Source: Promicromonospora sukumoe 327MFSha3.1 (GTDB lineage Bacteria; Actinomycetota; Actinomycetes; Actinomycetales; Cellulomonadaceae). Taken from it: a DNA stretch of 64,000 nucleotides. The notes beneath the pieces were generated by a model, which was not told where the DNA came from, ran no database searches, and saw only the letters and a list, made by a program, of their open reading frames with translations. Location of the stretch: positions 124,001 to 188,000 of the forward strand of contig NZ_ARQM01000017.1 in assembly GCF_000385135.1 (NCBI RefSeq). Direction: 5' to 3'. Within the stretch, counting starts at the first letter, position 1. The number at the start of each line of letters is the position of its first letter. Made by a program: the position numbers and the translations under genes. Shown piece by piece: positions 60,101 through 64,000 of the stretch.

Positions 60101-60668
60101 GGCCGAGGGTGCCCTCGCCCGACTCCAGCACCGGCTGCCCGCTGTTGGTCTCGTCCCAGGTCAGGGCGTCGTTGCCGCGGCTGGCCGCGAAGTAGATCTT
60201 CTCGCCGGCGACCGAGTTGCCGGTGAAGTAGCTGAACGCGTAGCCCTCGTAGGCCGCGGCGGCCGGCTGCTCGCGGACCGTGAGCGGGATCTCGCGGGCC
60301 GACGTCGCGTCGCCGACCTCGGCGGTCGCCGTCAGGGTGACCTCCGTGTCGCCGGCGCCGTTGGCCGGGCGGTGGACGACGCCGTCGGCCGCGACGACGT
60401 CGGGGTCGGAGGACGCCCAGGTGACCGTGGCGCCGTCCGGGCCCGACGTCGGCAGGGTGAGGTGGCCGCGCACGTCGTCGGCGTGCACGACGCCGAGGGC
60501 GGCGGCCGCGGCGTCGGCCTGGTCCTGGGCGGCGGTCCGGGTCGGGGCGGTCGCGACCGCCGTGGCGCTTGCGGGGATCAGGGGCAGCAGGCTGCCGAGC
60601 AGTGCGACGACGGCGCCCGTGGCGACGGTGCGCAGGGGCAGGCGGGAAGGACGAGTGCTTCTTTGCAC
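57147..60668 (-). CDS. Secreted enzyme with two GH43 domains, LamG and Ig-like modules
   Basis: 1173 residues. Signal peptide to about residue 37 (LPLIPASATA); an Ig-like cell-adhesion domain (about 45-130); first GH43 five-bladed propeller (about 135-450; YAFSYFTGN, RDPFLI, WAPEAYWDESL, IDSTVIREND); LamG/concanavalin-like domain (about 470-665; GLVAHYALDETSGT to FRLYNRALTAGEV); second GH43 (about 765-1070; LPGLYADPNIAHFGDTYYLYA, GNAWAPTIIERDGKYYFYFS, EGTFLNYRDGLYHLTYS); C-terminal Ig-like domain. GH43 enzymes cleave arabinan or xylan side chains. The catalytic motifs appear intact in the second domain; the first is more diverged. GTG start with GAGGTCAAC upstream. Confidence 0.88.
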   Translation of the reverse strand: MQRSTRPSRLPLRTVATGAVVALLGSLLPLIPASATAVATAPTRTAAQDQADAAAAALGVVHADDVRGHLTLPTSGPDGATVTWASSDPDVVAADGVVHRPANGAGDTEVTLTATAEVGDATSAREIPLTVREQPAAAAYEGYAFSYFTGNSVAGEKIYFAASRGNDALTWDETNSGQPVLESGEGTLGLRDPFLIRSPEGDRFFLIATDLSIGRNGDWDAAQRHGSQYLEVWESTDLVTWSEQRHVKVSPDNAGNTWAPEAYWDESLGQYVVFWASKLYADDDPDHTGSAYNRMLYATTRDFVTFSEAQVWQDRGESRIDSTVIRENDVYYRFTKDEGGGGTGCSDIIQEKSASLTAVDLPGDPSWEFMAGCIGREAGTSAVEGPTVFKANPGDTSGSPFYLFVDEYGGRGYIPLGTDDLENPDWQVPADYDLPASPRHGTVIPVTAAELAALREGIVVPDPPTPVVADENGLVAHYALDETSGTVAADGTGHGYDGVVSGDATWADGALNLGGTNGHVRLPDDMMAGLDAITVSTKVWLDPAQATPYFIWGLGNTDGGGAGSGYLFTTGNNYRSSIATGNWSTEQTVASGSALPRGAWKTLTYTLQDGTATLYLDGVRVGEKTGVTIEPGDIGDGWTTANYIGRSTYTADRYLKGKVRDFRLYNRALTAGEVRELGADPTAITGVELDALKVPAVIDGATSTVTLPVAPGTDVTALEPAFEVVSTSTVSPQVTGPVDLSAPRTFTVTAQDGARRDWTVRAVEMRSPVLPGLYADPNIAHFGDTYYLYATSDGVAGWGGKDFYVWTSKDLVDWERSAEPILTLDGAAGNVPWASGNAWAPTIIERDGKYYFYFSGHNPAYNRKTLGVAVADHPEGPFTAQPTAMILNDEPIASGQAIDPAAFQDPETGRYYLFWGNGGPSNGPVYAELSDDMLSIKQDTLARIGGLTNFREGTFLNYRDGLYHLTYSIDDTGSADYRVGYATATSVDGPWTYRGVILSKDTSQGILATGHSSIVQVPGTDEWYIAYHRFAIPGGDGTHRETTIDRLTFGADGLMRTVTPTLTSVDPLAYDGVRPRALKPPTVDGRPAAGSTLTAAPGRWDRRDVTFGYRWLRDGAPVAGAEGRTYRLTTADVGHRMSVQVTATRPGALPGTAVSERGARIKPAPGCKGWTAV

Positions 60669-60684
60669 GTTGACCTCGCGAGAA

Positions 60685-60698
60685 TGTGAGCGTTAACA
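60685..60698 (-). promoter_or_regulatory. LacI-family operator upstream of the GH43 gene
   Basis: TGTGAGCGTTAACA matches the ideal actinobacterial LacI-type palindrome TGTTAACGTTAACA at 12 of 14 positions, 17 bp upstream of the GTG. A LacI regulator is not in the window, so it must act in trans. Substrate-induced expression is expected. Confidence 0.65.
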
Positions 60699-60747
60699 GT
60701 CGCGTCATCCGACCATCGACGAATGACCGTGTCAAGGGACCGGGGCG

Positions 60748-60785
60748 AAAAAGCATGGCGGCCCGCGGAGGCCGGCCCGTAGGGT
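60748..60785 (+). promoter_or_regulatory. WhiB7-like promoter of the erm gene
   Basis: A-tract AAAAA (60748-60752), three bases, -35-like TGGCGG (60756-60761), 18-bp spacer, TAGGGT (60780-60785). An AT-rich block three bases before the -35 is the known mark of WhiB7-activated promoters, such as mycobacterial erm(37). The -35 is poor, which fits dependence on an activator. Confidence 0.5.
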
Positions 60786-60795
60786 CGGCCGCGAT

Positions 60796-60831
60796 ATGAA
60801 CGCAATGATCAGGCAGCGTTCCGCCCGCTAG
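60796..60831 (+). CDS. Erm leader peptide with Arg-Gln-Arg motif
   Basis: ATG AAC GCA ATG ATC AGG CAG CGT TCC GCC CGC TAG encodes MNAMIRQRSAR. It begins about 10 bases after the -10 box, so the transcript is nearly leaderless, and ends 113 bases before erm. The Arg-x-Arg at residues 6-8 matches the +X+ arrest motif of ErmDL-type leaders (MTHSMRLR), at which macrolide-bound ribosomes stall. Function as a sensor is inference from this and from the overlapping hairpin. Confidence 0.6.
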   Translation: MNAMIRQRSAR

Positions 60832-60895
60832 CGGCGCGGAACGCACACCACCCCAAGCGCGTGCTCCGCGCCGCCGGCTCCCGCCGGGCGGCGCG
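60816..60895 (+). promoter_or_regulatory. Putative translation attenuator between leader and erm
   Basis: Hairpin 1 has perfect 9-bp arms GCGTTCCGC (60816-60824) and GCGGAACGC (60836-60844) and includes the leader codons for QRSAR and the stop. Hairpin 2 pairs CGCGCCGCC (60867-60875) with GGCGGCGCG (60887-60895). A ribosome stalled at Arg-Gln-Arg would sit on the first arm and could remodel the structure. The erm ribosome site (CTGGAG, 60932) is 37 bases further on. Confidence 0.5.
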
Positions 60896-60944
60896 TTCGT
60901 GCTGCCCGGATTCTTTGTCAGCCGACGAATCCTGGAGCACACCC

Positions 60945-61766
60945 ATGTCGCGCAACCGCACTTCCCGTCCCGCGGACCTCCGCCTCCCGCCGGGCAACGA
61001 TCCCGGCGGCGCCCACGAGCTGGGCCAGAACCTGCTGGTCGACACGCAGGTGATCGACCGGACGGTCGCCCTGGTCCCCCGCGCCGACCGGCCGCTGGTC
61101 GAGTGGGCCGCCGGACGCGGCGCGCTGACCCTGCCCCTGGCCAGGCTCGGCCGGCCGGTCGAGGCCGTCGAGATCGACCCGCGCTCGGTCGCGCGGCTGG
61201 GGCGGATCGCCCCGGGCAACGTCACGGTCACGCGGGGCGACATCCTGCGCCACGCGCCGCCGGCCGAGGCCTACGACCTCGTGTGCAACGTGCCGTTCCA
61301 CCTGACCACCCCGGTGCTGCGGCGCCTGTTCACGCTGACCGGCTGGCAGCGCGCCGTGCTGATCACGCAGTGGGAGGTCGCGCGCAAGCGCGCCGCCGTC
61401 GGCGGCACCACACTGCTGACGGCCCAGTGGTGGCCGTGGTTCACCTTCGGCCTGGACCGTCGGGTGCCCGCCTCGGCCTTCCGGCCGCGGCCGAGCGTCG
61501 ACGCCGGCCTGCTCGTGATCGACCGGCGTCCGGAGCCGCTGGTGCCGGTGGCCGACCTGGACCGCTACCAGCGGTTCGCCGCCGCCGTCTTCAACGGTCC
61601 CGGCCGGGGCGTCCACGAGGTGCTGGTCCGCACCGGCGTGGGGCGGGGCGACGTCCGGCGGTGGGCGCGTGCGAACGGCGTCGGGCCGGCCGCCCTGCCC
61701 CGCGACCTGGACGCCCGGGCCTGGGTCGACGCGTACGCGACGAGCGTGCGACGGCGGCCGAGATGA
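60945..61766 (+). CDS. erm: Erm-type 23S rRNA (adenine-N6)-methyltransferase
   Basis: 273 residues. HELGQNLLVD near 24-33 (GQNFL-type start), motif I EWAAGRGALTLPLA at 53-66, post-I VEAVEIDPRS, motif IV NVPFHLTTPVLRRL near 106-119, plus FRPRPSVDAGLLVI. NxPF/Y in motif IV is the adenine-N6-methylase hallmark. Motif I has Ala in place of the usual first Gly, which is unusual. The closest relatives are actinobacterial Erm proteins that protect A2058 and give macrolide-lincosamide-streptogramin B resistance. ATG with CTGGAG upstream; preceded by a leader peptide and attenuator. Confidence 0.88.
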   Translation: MSRNRTSRPADLRLPPGNDPGGAHELGQNLLVDTQVIDRTVALVPRADRPLVEWAAGRGALTLPLARLGRPVEAVEIDPRSVARLGRIAPGNVTVTRGDILRHAPPAEAYDLVCNVPFHLTTPVLRRLFTLTGWQRAVLITQWEVARKRAAVGGTTLLTAQWWPWFTFGLDRRVPASAFRPRPSVDAGLLVIDRRPEPLVPVADLDRYQRFAAAVFNGPGRGVHEVLVRTGVGRGDVRRWARANGVGPAALPRDLDARAWVDAYATSVRRRPR

Positions 61767-61832
61767 GACCCATCACGTGATGCCCCGCGGTTCGCCATGA
61801 GTCCGGCATGACGATGCTGTCGAATAGGGCAC

Positions 61833-62447
61833 ATGTCGTCGAACGCCGCCGCGCCGCCGAGCGCTCCCCGCCGTCCCCGCCGTCGCTGGATCGTCGTCCT
61901 GGTCTCGGTGGTCGCCGTGCTGGTGGCGCTCGGCGTGGCGGCCGAGGTGCTGCTGCGCGGTGTGATCGACGACCGGATCGCGGCCGCGGAGGCGGACCTG
62001 CCGGCGGGCGTCACGGTGGAGCGTGACGACACGCCCGCTCTCGTGCAGCTGGCGACCGGGCGGGCCACCGTGCGGGCGGAGGTCTCCCCGGAGGCCCTCA
62101 CCGACATGGCCCGCACGGCCACCGAGCTGCCGGAGCTGCAGGTCGCGCCGCAGTCCGGCGGCCTGGTGGCACAGGTGCCGCTGTCCATCGCGGGCAGCGA
62201 GCAGAACGTGGACGTCTCGCTCTCCGTCACCGCCGAGAACGGCCGGGCGGTGCTGCGCGCGGAGTCCGTCGAGTTCGCGGGCATCTCGCTCCCCCTGGCC
62301 GCCGTGGCCGACCAGCTCGGCAACGACCAGCTCAACCAGCTCGTCGAGGGCGTGGCGTTCCCGGAGGACGAGACCGAGGTGACCATCTCGTCGGCCCGGG
62401 CCACGCAGAACGGCCTGGAGCTGGGCGCGGAGGTCGCGATCTGGTGA
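61833..62447 (+). CDS. LmeA-like phospholipid-binding protein (DUF2993)
   Basis: 204 residues. N-terminal Arg/Pro-rich region and one membrane helix (WIVVLVSVVAVLVALGVAAEVLL, about 19-41), then the DUF2993 domain with alternating strands (VTVERDDTPALVQLATG to LELGAEVAIW). In mycobacteria LmeA is a periplasmic lipid-binding protein in lipomannan elongation. Whether it has this role here is inference. Confidence 0.8.
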   Translation: MSSNAAAPPSAPRRPRRRWIVVLVSVVAVLVALGVAAEVLLRGVIDDRIAAAEADLPAGVTVERDDTPALVQLATGRATVRAEVSPEALTDMARTATELPELQVAPQSGGLVAQVPLSIAGSEQNVDVSLSVTAENGRAVLRAESVEFAGISLPLAAVADQLGNDQLNQLVEGVAFPEDETEVTISSARATQNGLELGAEVAIW

Positions 62448-62468
62448 ACGTGCCCGGTAGGTACCCGG

Positions 62469-62486
62469 TGCTCTTGGGGAAGAGCA
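62469..62486 (+). terminator. Short stem-loop after the LmeA-like gene
   Basis: TGCTCTT-GGGG-AAGAGCA, 7-bp stem, 4-base loop, 21 bp past the stop. Weak but well placed. Confidence 0.45.
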
Positions 62487-62551
62487 GCCCGTGCGGCGGT
62501 CCCGGCCGATAGCGTCCCGCGGGACACCGACCGTCGCACGAAGGGGATCCG

Positions 62552-63256
62552 ATGAAGGCCGACCACTACGACGAGTTCGCGGCGAGCTACGACACCGAGA
62601 ACTCCGGGAGCCTGCTCAACGCCTGGTACGAACGACCGGCCATGATCCGCCTCGCGGGCGACGTGCGCGGCCGCAAGATCCTGGACGCGGGCTGCGGCTC
62701 CGGACCGCTGTCGGCCGAGCTGCGCGACCGCGGCGCCGAGATGAGCGGGTTCGACGGCAGCCCGGAGATGATCGAGATCGCGCGCCGCCGGCTCGGCGAC
62801 GACGTCCCGCTGACCGTCGCGGACCTCGCCCAGCCGCTCCCCTACGCGGACGACGCATTCGACGACGTCGTCTCCTCCCTCGTGCTGCACTACCTCGAGG
62901 ACTGGGAGCCGCCGCTGGCCGAGCTGCACCGGGTCCTCAAGCCGGGCGGCCGGCTCATCCTCTCCGTGAACCACCCGCTCACCCGCCCCTTCCTCTTCCC
63001 GGACGAGGGCTACTTCGGCACCCGGCAGCACACGGACGAGTTCGAGTTCGCGGGCCAGCCCGGGACGCTGACGTTCTGGCACCGCCCGCTGCACGCGATG
63101 TCCGACGCCTTCGCCGCCGCCGGGTTCAGCATCACGTCCATGGCCGAGCCCGCGCCGTCCCCGGACACGCCGCCCGAGCTCCTCCCGCCCCGCATCGCCA
63201 GCGGCGAGCGGTCGGCGTTCGTGTGCTTCCTCTTCTTCGTCCTGGAGGCCCGCTGA
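62552..63256 (+). CDS. Class I SAM-dependent methyltransferase
   Basis: 234 residues. Motif I ILDAGCGSGPLSAELRDRG near 44-62, MSGFDGSPEMIEIARRR near 65-81, VVSSLVLHYLEDWEPPLAELHRVLKPGGRLI near 106-136. This is a Methyltransf_11 small-molecule enzyme. ATG with GAAGGGGATCCG upstream. Neither substrate nor operon partner is evident. Confidence 0.85.
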   Translation: MKADHYDEFAASYDTENSGSLLNAWYERPAMIRLAGDVRGRKILDAGCGSGPLSAELRDRGAEMSGFDGSPEMIEIARRRLGDDVPLTVADLAQPLPYADDAFDDVVSSLVLHYLEDWEPPLAELHRVLKPGGRLILSVNHPLTRPFLFPDEGYFGTRQHTDEFEFAGQPGTLTFWHRPLHAMSDAFAAAGFSITSMAEPAPSPDTPPELLPPRIASGERSAFVCFLFFVLEAR

Positions 63257-63353
63257 GGACACCGTCCCTCCTGTGAACGGGCGCGGGCACCAGCCGCCTG
63301 GCCGGCCGGAAAGACGTCGCCACGCGCCCGTTCTGCGTCCCATCCTCCGGGAC

Positions 63354-63422
63354 ATGTCCACGACGATCGCCTACCCACCCAGCCGGACGGCGTACGCCGA
63401 GCAGGTCCGAGGCACTTCGTGA
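63354..63422 (+). CDS. Possible 22-residue coding sequence upstream of the broken gene
   Basis: Reads MSTTIAYPPSRTAYAEQVRG then TS and stop. Its TGA (63420-63422) overlaps the GTG start (63419) of the next frame, a coupling layout. The evidence is limited to that overlap, and no ribosome site is clear. Confidence 0.25.
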   Translation: MSTTIAYPPSRTAYAEQVRGTS

Positions 63423-64000
63423 ACCGGCTCTCAGGCCACACCTGGCGCACCACGGTCTCGACCACAACCCTCGACGGACGGCCCTACCGAGTGGTGCGCC
63501 CAGCGCGACCGGTCGCGAACGCCTCCCTGCGCGAGGGCTATTGCGGTCCGCAGCTGAGCGTCCACCAGGACGTAGCGTGCGACCTCGTCGCCGCGTGGTG
63601 GCTGGCGGCACGTTCACCGCGCTCCGTCATCCACCTCCCGCTGCGCGGCTCAGGCCATGTCGACGGGGGGGGGACGACGCGCGTCCGCTCGACCTCGTCC
63701 TGGTGCACCACAGCCTGAGGCTTCGTCCGGCCGACTGGAAGACGATCCGCACGCGCGCCGGGACCGGCGGATCCACGCACACCGTCGAGCTGCCGGAGCG
63801 CCTGTTCCCGACCTTCACGCGGGACGACTACTGGGCGACGCACCACCGAGAGCACCTCGACGACCTGCACTGGACGATCCTCGCGGACACCGTGTTCCTG
63901 ACCGGGAGCCGGACCGCCTTCGAGCTGCAGGGGCCCGAGCTGCGAGACCTCGTCGAGGAGAGCCCAGCGATCCTCGCGTCCCGGCCCGACGGACATTGCT
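63419..64000 (+). pseudogene. Unknown gene interrupted at a nine-G tract, truncated by the window end
   Basis: From GTG 63419 the frame reads VNRLSGHTWRTTVSTTTLDG and continues well to a run of nine G at 63665-63673. Beyond it a different frame is the good one, DDARPLDLVLVHHSLRLRP, and stays open to the last base (108 codons). With ten or seven G the two would join. I do not recognise the product; the joined chain is soluble with no signal peptide. The break may be a sequencing error, a real frameshift or phase variation. The continuation at the right is outside the window. Confidence 0.55.

Noticed and set aside
61771-61782. 12-bp palindrome CATCACGTGATG behind erm
   Set aside because: Short, no promoter or second copy; could occur by chance.
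1-64000. tRNA, rRNA, CRISPR array, prophage or integrase
   Set aside because: No cloverleaf arms with a T-loop, regular spaced repeats, integrase, transposase or phage structural genes were recognised.

Overview
The window is very GC-rich (about 73-75% by eye), has strong third-position GC bias and densely packed genes on both strands, and carries GTG starts and long perfect hairpins instead of U-tract terminators. Together with the gene families (DUF222/HNH protein, LAXTG-type sortase substrate, LmeA, ECF42 sigma factor, GH125 and tandem GH43 enzymes) this points to an actinobacterium. A polysaccharide-degrading member of the Micrococcales (Cellulomonadaceae/Promicromonosporaceae-like) fits best, but that is an inference. 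No tRNA, rRNA, CRISPR array, transposase or replication origin was seen. It looks like ordinary chromosome rich in accessory and regulatory modules.

Layout. 1-7.5 kb: the 3' end of a GH125 mannosidase, a convergent LuxR regulator, a large repeat-containing cell-wall surface protein and a VanY-like D,D-carboxypeptidase. 7.5-10.9 kb: a small conserved protein, then a TetR/VOC pair divergent from a Vat/CatB-like acetyltransferase plus macrolide-type glycosyltransferase operon (probable drug inactivation). 10.9-17.1 kb: a four-cysteine small protein, a BlaI/CopY-type repressor and a copper-handling cluster (DUF5134-like, PepSY, Tat-exported Dyp peroxidase, PCuAC, CopC, His/Met-rich membrane protein) with a decayed copper-chaperone fragment. 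17.2-23.8 kb: TetR/hydrolase pair, a perfect 66-bp palindrome, DUF222-HNH protein, class IV aminotransferase, HxlR/MFS pair. 23.9-32.7 kb: a giant secreted subtilase, then a LuxR (LAL) regulator flanked by two alpha/beta hydrolases, each preceded in the same relative orientation by an identical 23-bp site. 32.8-40.8 kb: MFS exporter, TrmB/LuxR-like regulator divergent from a second giant subtilase, a zinc-ribbon protein and an S1 protease; two copies of one long hairpin element lie at convergent gene ends. 40.9-49 kb: ECF42 sigma factor with its DGPF partner, a GntR-TetR fusion regulator divergent from a TetX-like FAD monooxygenase, an NlpC/P60 peptidase, methyltransferase, and a MerR/SDR pair with a textbook 19-bp-spaced promoter. 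49-57 kb: SHOCT protein, antiporter and ClC channel, release factor 3, PadR plus ABC exporter. 57-64 kb: a two-catalytic-domain GH43 enzyme under a LacI-like operator, an Erm-type 23S rRNA methylase with an 11-residue leader peptide and attenuator, an LmeA-like protein, a methyltransferase, and a gene broken at a nine-G tract and running off the window.

Two themes tie the window together. One is an intrinsic antibiotic-resistance repertoire (acetyltransferase, glycosyltransferase, Erm, TetX-like oxygenase, several exporters), each item with its own local regulator. The other is secreted degradation of proteins and polysaccharides. Many regulator/target pairs have visible dyad operators. The two strongest leads are the LuxR regulon with duplicated 23-bp sites (28.1-32.7 kb) and the Erm attenuator, whose leader carries an Arg-Gln-Arg (+X+) motif behind a WhiB7-like promoter (60.75-61.8 kb).
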